From Sinomonas susongensis (GTDB lineage Bacteria > Actinomycetota > Actinomycetes > Actinomycetales > Micrococcaceae), in assembly GCF_005877005.1 (NCBI RefSeq), contig NZ_SSNH01000014.1, positions 1 through 64,000 on the forward strand: a DNA stretch of 64,000 nucleotides, given 5' to 3'. The position numbers were made by a program, and so were the translations under genes. Positions 42,883 through 50,828 of this stretch are shown piece after piece. Below the pieces are notes generated by a model. That model had not been told where the DNA came from and made no database searches. It was given only the letters and a program-made list of their open reading frames with translations. Numbering within the stretch: the stretch's first letter is position 1; each line of letters starts with the position of its first letter.

Positions 42883-43241
42883 AGCTCAGGGAGCCGCAGT
42901 GGCGGCGCGAAGGAGAGATGCCGGACTACCGGTTCTCGCTGGCCAACGAGCGCACGTTCCTCGCATGGATCCGCACGGCCATGGCGATTCTCGCCGGTGC
43001 CATCGCCGTCGACCAGCTCACCCCCCAGATCGCCCCGACGCCGGTCCGGATCGTCCTGTGCCTCGTGCTCGCAGTCATCGGCGCGTTCCTGGCGATCGAG
43101 GCCTACCGGCGCTGGTCGCTTCAGGAGCAGGCGATGCGCCAGGGCCGCGAGCTTCCGCACGCGTGGCTCCTTGTTGCCATGACGATCGTCGTGGCGACGG
43201 CGGGAGCAGTGGTTGCCCTGCTCATCCTCCTCGTGCGATGA
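42879..43241 (+). CDS. DUF202 (YidH-like) membrane protein
   Basis: A 120-residue protein with the DUF202 signature PDYRFSLANERTFLAWIRTA followed by three hydrophobic helices. The GTG at 42879 is preferred over the ATG at 42918, because the conserved EPQWRREGE stretch precedes PDYRF in homologues and the later ATG has its ribosome site too close. Inner-membrane protein of unknown function. Coupled to the second DUF202 gene by an ATGA overlap. Confidence 0.85.
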   Translation: MKLREPQWRREGEMPDYRFSLANERTFLAWIRTAMAILAGAIAVDQLTPQIAPTPVRIVLCLVLAVIGAFLAIEAYRRWSLQEQAMRQGRELPHAWLLVAMTIVVATAGAVVALLILLVR

Positions 43242-43597
43242 CGTCTCCTCCGGGCAGCATGGACGAGACCCGCGATCCCGGCCTGCAGCCCGAGCGGACC
43301 TCCCTGGCGTGGCGGCGCACGCTCTTGGCCCTCCTCGTCTCGGACTTCTTGATCTGGCGCTCATGGACCGCCTCCATCGCGCACCACAGCGGCCAGATCG
43401 AGGGCTCCGCGCTCGGGCTCGGGATCGCAGCCGCCGTCGCGGCCGCCGCGACGGCAGTCCTCGGCGGCTGCGTCCTCTACCGCACTTGGGCGCTCAGACG
43501 CACGACGGCGCCCCCGGCCTGGCTCCTGCTGTCAGCGACGACGGCGATCATCGCCTTGGCCGGGGCCACGATCGCTGCCATCATCCTCGGAAAGTAG
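43238..43597 (+). CDS. DUF202 (YidG-like) membrane protein
   Basis: A 119-residue protein with the shorter DUF202 signature GLQPERTSLAWRRTLLALL and three hydrophobic helices. Paired DUF202 genes of the YidH/YidG type are common and often coupled; here the ATG overlaps the preceding TGA. Function unknown, probably forming a complex with its neighbour. Confidence 0.85.
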   Translation: MTSPPGSMDETRDPGLQPERTSLAWRRTLLALLVSDFLIWRSWTASIAHHSGQIEGSALGLGIAAAVAAAATAVLGGCVLYRTWALRRTTAPPAWLLLSATTAIIALAGATIAAIILGK

Positions 43598-43643
43598 GGT
43601 TCCATCCCAGCTCGCCCCGTAGGGCAGCCGAGAGTGTTCCGGG

Positions 43644-44513
43644 CTACTGGCCCGTCGTGCTGGTGGCGGTGGCTCCGCTCGAGCTCAGGGTGCTGCTGCC
43701 CAACGGCGTGGCCGTGACGGTCACGGTAGCCGTCGGCGTGCTGGTCCCGCTGCTCGGGCTGGAGCCAGAGGTGGATCCAGACGAGGACGTGGCTCCTGTG
43801 GTCGCGGGCGATGAGGCGTTCTGGAGGACGCTGTTCACGAGGCCCTCGAGCTCCTGCTGATCGGTGTCGCCGAGATTCCCGCCGCTCTTGGTCGCGACGA
43901 CGAGCAGCCGGCCCTGCCCTGCCGAGACCTGCATGAGCATGTCGGAGGAGTTGCCGCCCCGAGTGCTGACCGTGCCGAATGTCTCGTCCGCGCTCGTCTT
44001 GGCCTGCAGCTGCCTGCTCGAAACCGTGACCTTCTGGCCGACTGCTGAGACCGTGAAGGTCGAGCACTGTGTCATCTTGCCGCTGATGTCCTTGACGAGC
44101 TGCTCGGCGTCCGGGCCTTGCGAGCCAGACTGCGCGGAGACGGTTCTGGGCTTCTGGCTGTCCGAGATGGCGACCGCGACCGAACCGTTGTCGACGCTGT
44201 TCACGAGGCCCGCCGTCGCGATCGACTTGCAGTCGGCCGGATCGACGGTGGCGGTGCTCAAGAGGAGGCTTCCCAGGTTCTTCCCCGCGCTCACCTGCTC
44301 CTGCGAATAGAGATTGAGGGGGTTCCCGTCCGAATCCTTGAGCCCCGAGATGAGGTTCCGAAGCTCCGAGTCGCTGTAGACGTGAGCCGAGGCGCTCGTC
44401 GAGGGGGTCGCCGAGGTGGACGGCGCCGTCGTCCCTCCCCCACCCGTGCACCCCGCGAGGGCCAGTCCGGTGACGCCCATCATCCCCACGGCCGCGATGC
44501 GCTTCAAGTCCAC
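43644..44513 (-). CDS. Secreted lipoprotein with Ser/Thr-rich tail
   Basis: A 289-residue lipoprotein. The signal sequence ends in the lipobox LALAGC with C22 as the lipidated residue, followed by a Ser/Thr/Pro linker. The globular part (residues about 45-230: YSDSELRNLISGLKDSDGNP, QVSAGQGRLLVVATKSGG) resembles no domain I can name. The last 55 residues are a low-complexity Ser/Thr/Gly tail. GTG start with GGAGGAAA upstream. It converges with the DUF202 pair and stands alone. Confidence 0.8.
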   Translation of the reverse strand: MDLKRIAAVGMMGVTGLALAGCTGGGGTTAPSTSATPSTSASAHVYSDSELRNLISGLKDSDGNPLNLYSQEQVSAGKNLGSLLLSTATVDPADCKSIATAGLVNSVDNGSVAVAISDSQKPRTVSAQSGSQGPDAEQLVKDISGKMTQCSTFTVSAVGQKVTVSSRQLQAKTSADETFGTVSTRGGNSSDMLMQVSAGQGRLLVVATKSGGNLGDTDQQELEGLVNSVLQNASSPATTGATSSSGSTSGSSPSSGTSTPTATVTVTATPLGSSTLSSSGATATSTTGQ

Positions 44514-44582
44514 GGTTTCCTCCACTTCCCCGCTGTCAGGTGTGGAGGGGTTACCCGTCCTTCCCGGAGTGAACCTGCTCCT

Positions 44583-46562
44583 TCAGGCCCTGAGCCGCCC
44601 CGCGGGCTGCATGGAATGCTGGACCGCGTGCCGGATGGGGGCGTTGGGGGCGCCGAATCCGTCGTAGCCGTCGATCCGCTGCACCATCTCGAAGAACACG
44701 CTGCCTACGGTGGCGGTGTAGAAGTGCAGGAACGCGCCGTTCTCGTCGCGGTCGTACATGAGGTCGAGTTCGCGGAGCGTCGCGAGGAACTCGGGCTCCA
44801 GGGCGAATCTGGCGTCGAGGTCCTCGTAGTAGTTCTCCGGGATCTCGAGGAAGGGCAGGTTCCGCGCCCGGCAGCCGCGGGCAGTCGCCACGAGGTCCGG
44901 CACCGAGATCGCGATGTGCTCCTGGAACGTGTCCTCGACCGTGCCCCGCACGGTGTCGGCCTGAACCCACGGGGCGAGGTTGAGGGCGAGTCGCACGGCC
45001 CGTCCGCCCTGTGCGAGCTCGGTCTGCATGACCTGCGAGCGCACGAGTCCCGTGGGGCTCGAGACCTCCTGTGACGGCTGCGGGGTCAGGGCGAGCACGG
45101 ACGAGTAGAACAGCACGCCCTCGTCATAGTGCTGCCAGGGCTGGGCCAGGTTGATGTGGTCGATCCGCGCCGACGAGGTGGCCGGAGCCGTGGAAGCGGC
45201 TGGCGGGGTGATCGCGCCGTCGTCCTCTTGGGCCGACGCGGCACCGAACTCCCCCACCCAGAGCGTGTCCTGGCACAGGAAGACTTCGGTGCTGTCCGGC
45301 GCCTGGACCGCCTGCAGCACCTCCTCGTTCGCCTGCGAGGTGCGCGGGACGGCGACCGCTTTGAGCTGTAGCGCGCGGGCGACGGCGCTCACGGAGTTCT
45401 CGACGTCGAAGCCCAGCGCCGAGATCGCCGGGGCGACACCGCTGGCCTGCTGGCGGTTGACGATGATGCGCGCATCGCCGAGAGTCCAGAGGCTCACGGG
45501 CTTGGTCCGATGCTCGCCCTGCGGCTCGAAGCCCAGCTGCACCAGCAGCCTCTCGAGTTCGACGGTGCTTGCCGCGGCGTCCGCCGACTTGACCTCGGCG
45601 AAGTTGATGCCTGTCGGCGGCGCGACCTGCGGAAGGGTCGTGAGCGGCATCGGGTGGGCGCGCGAAGCGGCGGCGAGCTGGGCGGGAGTGGGCGCTGCGC
45701 CGTCGGCTTGTGCGGAGGCTCCTGCTGCCTCTGCGGCCAAGTGCTTCGCCGTCCGCTCCTCGAGCCAGATGAGGGAGCGCATCGCGTCGACGGCCGTGCG
45801 CTCGACGTCCGACTGCCGGAACGTGTCGTTGAAGACCTCGAGCGAGACCGGACCGTTGTAGCCCGTGCGTGCCACATGGCCGAGGAACTTCGGCAGGTCG
45901 AACTGGCCCTCCCCCGGGAATACTCGGTAGTGGCGGCTCCAGCTCAGGACATCCATGGACAGCTTGGGGGCGTCCGCAACCTGCACGAAGAAGATCTTCT
46001 CCCCCGGGATCCCCTCGATCGGCTCGGTATTCCAGCCGCGGGAGAGGATGTGGAACGTGTCGAGGCACGCCCCGAGGTTCGGGTGGTCGGCGTCAGCGAC
46101 GAGGCGCCATGCGTGCTCGAAGTCGTTCACGAAGGTGCCCCACGCGAGGGCCTCGTAGGCGACCTTCACACCATGGTCCGCCGCGAGTTCGGCAAGGCTG
46201 TGGAGCTGCTCGGCGCGCAGGCCGTCGTCGTCCCGGTATTCTGCGCCGGCAGCGGCCACGGTACTGCACACGAGGATCGTGTCGATGCCGAGCCGGCCCA
46301 TGAGCTTGAACTTCGCCTCGGCGCGACGGAGGTTGGCCCGGAACAGCTCGTCGGAGACGGAGTCGAAGTCGCGGAAGGGCTGGTAGAGGTCCAGCCCGAG
46401 GCCGAGGTCCTCGGCAAGGGCTCGGACGGCCTCGGGGCTGAGGGACGAGGCGACGAGGTCGGCCTCGAAGATCTCAGCACCCCCGAATCCGGCCCTCGCG
46501 GCAGCACGGAGCTTCTGTTCGAGCGTCCCGGAGAGGCAGACGGTCGCGATTCCGGTGCGCAT
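44583..46562 (-). CDS. qsuB: 3-dehydroshikimate dehydratase fused to an HPPD-like domain
   Basis: A 659-residue two-domain protein. Residues 1-280 form an AP-endonuclease-2-type barrel (AsbF/QuiC-like) with candidate metal ligands E137, D168, Q194 and E242; it converts 3-dehydroshikimate to protocatechuate. After a linker, residues about 300-650 match 4-hydroxyphenylpyruvate dioxygenase-type VOC domains, with His in RIDHINLAQ, His in EHIAIS and Glu in FFEMVQR as the 2-His-1-Glu iron site. This fusion is typical of QsuB of Corynebacterium and QuiC1 of Pseudomonas; the role of the second domain is uncertain. The ATG overlaps the aroE stop. Its product links the shikimate branch to the pca operon. 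Confidence 0.92.
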   Translation of the reverse strand: MRTGIATVCLSGTLEQKLRAAARAGFGGAEIFEADLVASSLSPEAVRALAEDLGLGLDLYQPFRDFDSVSDELFRANLRRAEAKFKLMGRLGIDTILVCSTVAAAGAEYRDDDGLRAEQLHSLAELAADHGVKVAYEALAWGTFVNDFEHAWRLVADADHPNLGACLDTFHILSRGWNTEPIEGIPGEKIFFVQVADAPKLSMDVLSWSRHYRVFPGEGQFDLPKFLGHVARTGYNGPVSLEVFNDTFRQSDVERTAVDAMRSLIWLEERTAKHLAAEAAGASAQADGAAPTPAQLAAASRAHPMPLTTLPQVAPPTGINFAEVKSADAAASTVELERLLVQLGFEPQGEHRTKPVSLWTLGDARIIVNRQQASGVAPAISALGFDVENSVSAVARALQLKAVAVPRTSQANEEVLQAVQAPDSTEVFLCQDTLWVGEFGAASAQEDDGAITPPAASTAPATSSARIDHINLAQPWQHYDEGVLFYSSVLALTPQPSQEVSSPTGLVRSQVMQTELAQGGRAVRLALNLAPWVQADTVRGTVEDTFQEHIAISVPDLVATARGCRARNLPFLEIPENYYEDLDARFALEPEFLATLRELDLMYDRDENGAFLHFYTATVGSVFFEMVQRIDGYDGFGAPNAPIRHAVQHSMQPAGRLRA

Positions 46563-47506
46563 CAGTGGGCACCTGCCTGCGCCCCGGCCGTCACGCCGGG
46601 GCCGACCGGACCCCGAGCCTCGGACCGGGCCTGCTCCTCACGCTCGACGAGCTCAAGGAAGTGAGCGCGCATGCGCTCCCCGTCGGGCTCCCGGCCCGTG
46701 AAGATCCGGAACGCGTCCACCGCCTGGCCGACGGCCATGCGGCCGCCGTCGAGCACGCGGCAGCCGCGGGCACGCGCCTCCCGCACGAGCTGGGTCTCGA
46801 TGGGCCGGTACACGATGTCGGCCACCCACTGCCCGGGATCGAGCACCGAGGTGTCGAACGGGGTCCCGGGATGGGCGGCCATGCCCACGGGCGTGCAGTG
46901 GACGACGCCGTCCGCCGCCTCGAGCAGGGAGGCGAGCTCCGCCGTCGTGCGCCCCTCGATGGACGCCAGCGGGAACATCGCAGCGAGCTCGGCAGCGCGC
47001 TCGACCGCCCGCTGGGAGTCGAGGTCGACGATGCTCAGGTGCTCCACCCCGGCGGTGAGCAGCGCATACGCGACGGCCGAGCCGGCGCCGCCCGCGCCGA
47101 GCTGGACGACACGACCGAGCTCCGCCTCCGGGAGCCCGGAACGGAACGCGCTCAGGAAGCCGGACCAATCCGTGTTGTGGCCGACGGTGCGGCCACCCTC
47201 GTCGATGACGATCGTGTTGACGGCACCGAGCCGGACCGCGTCGTCGTCGATCTCGTCGAGGTGCGGGATCACGAGCTGCTTGCAGGGATGGGTGATGTTG
47301 AGGCCGTTGTAGCCGAGGCTGCGCGCCGCGCGCACCAGTTCGCCAACGCGCTCCGGGGGGAGGCCCAGGACGGCGAGGTCGATCGGCCGGTAGAGGTACA
47401 GCAGCCCGTGGGCGGCACCCTCGCGCTCGTGCATCGGCGGCGTGAGGGAGGGGACGACGCCGTCACCGATCAGTCCGATCAGGTACGACTCGGCGGGGAG
47501 GCTCAC
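46562..47506 (-). CDS. aroE: Shikimate (quinate/shikimate) dehydrogenase
   Basis: A 314-residue AroE/QsuD-family enzyme. The substrate side shows SLTPPMHE, LGYNGLNITHPCKQ with the catalytic Lys, and GHNTDWSGF with the catalytic Asp; the cofactor motif is LGAGGAGSAVAYAL. Linked to qsuB and an IclR regulator, it is more likely a catabolic NAD-dependent shikimate/quinate dehydrogenase than the biosynthetic AroE. The start is a GTG with AAGGA seven bases upstream; the stop overlaps qsuB. The C-terminal 35 residues extend beyond the usual family length. Confidence 0.92.
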   Translation of the reverse strand: MSLPAESYLIGLIGDGVVPSLTPPMHEREGAAHGLLYLYRPIDLAVLGLPPERVGELVRAARSLGYNGLNITHPCKQLVIPHLDEIDDDAVRLGAVNTIVIDEGGRTVGHNTDWSGFLSAFRSGLPEAELGRVVQLGAGGAGSAVAYALLTAGVEHLSIVDLDSQRAVERAAELAAMFPLASIEGRTTAELASLLEAADGVVHCTPVGMAAHPGTPFDTSVLDPGQWVADIVYRPIETQLVREARARGCRVLDGGRMAVGQAVDAFRIFTGREPDGERMRAHFLELVEREEQARSEARGPVGPGVTAGAQAGAH

Positions 47507-47531
47507 TCGGAGTCCTTTCAGGGGGTTCTGT

Positions 47532-48365
47532 TCAGTGGCGGGGCAGGCGGGCCGCGAGCTCCTCGGCGGCCTCGCGGAGGGCTGGAAGCTGGCTGACGAG
47601 GTCGTCGACGGTCATGCGGACCGTCGGGGCAGAGCAGGCGATGGACCCGATGGCCACCCCCGGCTCCCCGGGCCCAGAATCGACGAGCACGGGCACGGCG
47701 ATGGCCCGCATCCCGACCTCGTTCTCCTCGTCCATGAGCGAGTAGCCCTGGGCTCGGACTCGCTCGAGCTCGGCCCTGAACTCGTCGCGGTCGGTGATGG
47801 TCCGGGGTGCGACCGGCACAAGCTCAACAGAGCGGATGAGCTGCTCGCGCTCCTCCTCGGGGGCGAAGGCGACGAGTGCCTTGCCGACAGCCGAGCAGTG
47901 GAGGTAGCCGCGGTAGCCGGGGTCGCTCGTGACCCGGAGCGTGCTGGGGCCCTCGACCTTCGCGACAGTCAGGAAGCGGTCGTCGTCCTGGACGGCGAGG
48001 ATGCTCGCCTCTTGGGTCTTCTCCGTGAGGCGCGAGAGGACCGGTGTCGCGGTCCCGGCAAAGCCGAGGCTGTTCGCGACGTACAGGCCGAGCTGGAAGA
48101 CCCGGAGACCGAGGCTGTACTTCTTGCCCACGGGATCGAAGTCCACGAACCCCGCGCGCTGGAGCGACTGGAGGAGCCGGTACGCCGTGCTGAACGGCAG
48201 CTCGGCCCGGCGCGAGAGGTCCGCGGCCGTGGTCGCGCCCGGGGCGTCGCCGAGCATGACGAGAAGGCTCAGCGCCTTGCCGACCATGTCGGTCTTCGGG
48301 GGCCGTTCGACGTCGGTGGGCCTTCCGTGCACGCCGGGCCGCTCGTCGGAAGTGGCGGGGGTCAT
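47532..48365 (-). CDS. IclR-family regulator of the shikimate/protocatechuate branch
   Basis: A 277-residue IclR protein: winged helix (MVGKALSLLVMLGDAPG, RRAELPFSTAYRLLQSLQRA) and effector domain (GYLHCSAVGKALVAFAPEEE, RAQGYSLMDEENEVGMRAIA). First gene of the operon IclR-aroE-qsuB, 25 bases upstream of aroE, so by analogy with QsuR it should respond to a shikimate or quinate intermediate. The inverted repeat at 48386-48418 is a candidate autoregulatory site. The ATG at 48365 has a poor ribosome site. Confidence 0.88.
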   Translation of the reverse strand: MTPATSDERPGVHGRPTDVERPPKTDMVGKALSLLVMLGDAPGATTAADLSRRAELPFSTAYRLLQSLQRAGFVDFDPVGKKYSLGLRVFQLGLYVANSLGFAGTATPVLSRLTEKTQEASILAVQDDDRFLTVAKVEGPSTLRVTSDPGYRGYLHCSAVGKALVAFAPEEEREQLIRSVELVPVAPRTITDRDEFRAELERVRAQGYSLMDEENEVGMRAIAVPVLVDSGPGEPGVAIGSIACSAPTVRMTVDDLVSQLPALREAAEELAARLPRH

Positions 48366-48385
48366 ATCCCGATACTGACATAGCT

Positions 48386-48418
48386 TTCACATAGTGGCAA
48401 TCATCACCACGATGTGAA
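48386..48418. promoter_or_regulatory. 12-bp inverted repeat upstream of the IclR-aroE-qsuB operon
   Basis: TTCACATAGTGG and CCACGATGTGAA pair at 11 of 12 positions across a 9-base spacer, 21 bases upstream of the IclR start. Probable operator of that regulator. Confidence 0.6.
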
Positions 48419-48427
48419 CACACGTCC

Positions 48428-49438
48428 TCACTCGACTCCGAGGGCCGCCTCCACCTGCTCCGGGCTGATGTCAGCCATGCAGGCGGGACCGTCTCCGCGA
48501 GCGAACGGGCACTGAGCATCCCACCAGCACACCTGCTCGGTGAAGTTGGCCGGGCGGCGTTCCGGGCACTCCGGCAACCCCTGGAGGCTGACGCCGAGCA
48601 GGGGGTGCAGCCCGTAGCGGCTCGCAACGGTCGGGCCATACAGTCCTACCGCCCGCAGGCCGACGGCGGTCGCCAGGCGCACCGGCCCCGTGTCGCCGCC
48701 GACGCAGCTGCCACCCGCTTCCCCGGCCGCTGCACACAGCGCGGCAAGCTGCCGCAGGGTGAGCCGAGGGGCCTGCAGGGCCCCCGCGTCGGTCAGCCCA
48801 GACCAGCGTCCGGGCTCCTCCGCGACCAGCACGGGGGCTCGACCAGCCGCCAGGAGGCGGGTCGTGAGGCGAACCCAGTGCTGCTGGGGCCACCGCTTGA
48901 CGGCCATCCCCGAGTCCGGGACCAGGATCACTGCGGGGCACCCATCGGGGACCAGGGCCGAGAGCAGCTCCCGGCCCTCGGCGAGTTCGTCCGAGCCGAG
49001 GGCAACGCGCGGCGGCTGGCCGAGGAACTGCAGGTCGATGACGCCGTCGCGGGCGAGCAGCCCGAGGTACCTCTGGTCCACGAGCTCGTCCGGCGGCGGG
49101 GACCGCCAGAGATTGGTGATCGCGACGCCACCGGCAGCCTCGAGAAGCCTGGGCAGCCCATGGCCGCGATTGGTCGTGATGCTCAGGTCCGGGCGGATCC
49201 GGTCCAGCGCCTTCTCCACCGCCCGGTGTATGTCCTCCGTCTCCCGGCCTGAAACGGGAATGACCTCGTCGATGAGCGCGTCCCGCTCGAGCAGCACGTC
49301 CCAAGGCTCGAGGGTGACGACGTGGACGGCCGCGTCCTGGTGGGACAGCGCGAGGGCGTGGATCGCCGGGAGGGCGAGGACGACGTCGCCGAGCCCGCCC
49401 ATGACGTCCACGATGAGAATGCTCCGGACGCCGCTCAC
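48428..49438 (-). CDS. Glycosyltransferase family 9 protein (heptosyltransferase-like)
   Basis: A 336-residue GT-B fold protein. N-terminal ILIVDVMGGLGDVVLALPAI and C-terminal GGDTGPVRLATAVGLRAVGL match the ADP-heptose:LPS heptosyltransferase family (GT9). A cysteine-rich end (CPERRP, CWWDAQCPF, PACMADIS) is seen in the actinobacterial members, which lack LPS. The donor and acceptor are unknown; a cell-wall glycan or glycolipid is likely. The GTG overlaps the stop of the GT4 gene (GTGA), so both enzymes are made together. Confidence 0.87.
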   Translation of the reverse strand: MSGVRSILIVDVMGGLGDVVLALPAIHALALSHQDAAVHVVTLEPWDVLLERDALIDEVIPVSGRETEDIHRAVEKALDRIRPDLSITTNRGHGLPRLLEAAGGVAITNLWRSPPPDELVDQRYLGLLARDGVIDLQFLGQPPRVALGSDELAEGRELLSALVPDGCPAVILVPDSGMAVKRWPQQHWVRLTTRLLAAGRAPVLVAEEPGRWSGLTDAGALQAPRLTLRQLAALCAAAGEAGGSCVGGDTGPVRLATAVGLRAVGLYGPTVASRYGLHPLLGVSLQGLPECPERRPANFTEQVCWWDAQCPFARGDGPACMADISPEQVEAALGVE

Positions 49439-50655
49439 GCGAGGACCTCCCGGTAGAGGTCCGCGTGACGACGCGCGATGTCCCGCCACGAGTGCTCCTC
49501 CGCGAGCGCCTTGCCGGCCCGGGAAACGCGCGCCCGGAGACCGTCGTCGTGCAGGACGCGGCGCAGCCCAACCGCCAAGGCCTCGCTGTCCCGGACAGTG
49601 CGGACCACGACACAGTTGCGGCCATCCTCGATCGCGGCGTCCGCACCAGCGGTCACCACGACCGGAAGCCCATGGTCGAGCATCGTGAGAAGGGACCCGC
49701 TCTTGGTGGTGACCCCGCCAGTGAAGGGCAGGACGCCGACGTCGCTCGCGAGAAGCCACCGCGAGACCTCGGAGGGGGGCTCGAATCCCGTGAAGGTCAC
49801 GTGGCTCTCGATGTCGAGGCGACACACTTGTCCCAGCAGCTCGGCACGGAAGTCCCGCGCCTCCTGCCCCGGCAGGGCAAGGGATTCGAAGCCGCCGACG
49901 ACGACCACGTGGAGGTCCTCGCCCTCCGAACGCAGCCGCGCCGTGGCTTCGAGGAGGTATCGGATCCCCTTGACCGGATGCACGAAGCCGAAGAAGGCTA
50001 GGAGCCTCGTGCCCGGCCCGAGGCCCAGACGTCCACGGATCTCGCGCCGGCACTGGTGGCGGTCTCGGTCCTGCGGTGACTGGACGTTGGCGCCGATTGG
50101 TATGTGGTGCGCCTCGATCCGACCCTGGAAGCGTTCGCGGAGCGTGCTGAGATGGGCGGGATTGGTGACGACGACGGCGCGGCTCCGGGGAACGAGGAAG
50201 CCGGTTTCGCGGTCGGCGATTCTGCGCCGCTCCGCGAAGGGCCAGAGCCGGCGCGACGCGCGGGCCCGGGCGACCGGGAGCTCCCACGAGCCGTACTCGT
50301 GCAGGGTCGTCAGGAGTGGCAGCGACCGCGGGATGAGGAGGGGCAGAAGGCCTATCGACCCCTGGAAGCCGTACATGGAGGGGGCGAACTGGACGTGCAC
50401 GGCGTCGAGGCCCAACCTGTGGAGGGCCCTGCCTGCCGTGGCTGTTCCGCCAAGGTCCCAGCGCTCGGTGATGGAAGTACTGCCTGCCGTCTCGGTGCCG
50501 CTCCCGACGACGACCGGTTCCACGCCTCTGGCTTCGAGCTCGTGTGCGAGCCTTGCGACGTAGCCGGCGACTCCGTCGAGGTCCGCGCGCGGCCACCCGC
50601 AGACCAAGCCGATCCGCAACGGCCCCTGGCGCTCTCGGCACCCTTCTCGTCGCAC
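49435..50655 (-). CDS. Glycosyltransferase family 4 protein
   Basis: A 406-residue GT-B glycosyltransferase. The N-terminal acceptor domain (GLVCGWPRADLDGVAGYVAR, TTLHEYGSWELP) is followed by the donor domain (LAFFGFVHPVKGIRYLLEA, GVTTKSGSLLTMLDHGLPVV). The GTG at 50655 follows GGAGGGAG. Transcribed leftward with the GT9 gene. The pair probably adds two successive sugars to one acceptor. Confidence 0.88.
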   Translation of the reverse strand: MRREGCRERQGPLRIGLVCGWPRADLDGVAGYVARLAHELEARGVEPVVVGSGTETAGSTSITERWDLGGTATAGRALHRLGLDAVHVQFAPSMYGFQGSIGLLPLLIPRSLPLLTTLHEYGSWELPVARARASRRLWPFAERRRIADRETGFLVPRSRAVVVTNPAHLSTLRERFQGRIEAHHIPIGANVQSPQDRDRHQCRREIRGRLGLGPGTRLLAFFGFVHPVKGIRYLLEATARLRSEGEDLHVVVVGGFESLALPGQEARDFRAELLGQVCRLDIESHVTFTGFEPPSEVSRWLLASDVGVLPFTGGVTTKSGSLLTMLDHGLPVVVTAGADAAIEDGRNCVVVRTVRDSEALAVGLRRVLHDDGLRARVSRAGKALAEEHSWRDIARRHADLYREVLA

Positions 50656-50746
50656 GGCTGCTCCCTCCTCGGCGACTCCGGCAACCCGGGTTTACCCGCT
50701 CCCCCGTGGGCTAGCCAGCCGGAGGCCGATGAGACCGATGCAGTGT

Positions 50747-50789
50747 GTTTCAGCAACAGCTTGACGCGTTGCAGAAACGGTGTCATCCT
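50747..50789 (+). promoter_or_regulatory. Operator and promoter of the LacI-family gene
   Basis: GTTTCAGCAAC (50747) and GTTGCAGAAAC (50768) form an inverted repeat broken only at the middle base. The -35-like TTGACG (50761) lies between the arms, and CATCCT (50784) is a possible -10 at 17 bases. A bound LacI protein would block its own promoter. Confidence 0.5.
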
Positions 50790-50828
50790 GTGAAACGGCT
50801 GTGACGCCAAACACACGAGGAGGTGGGG

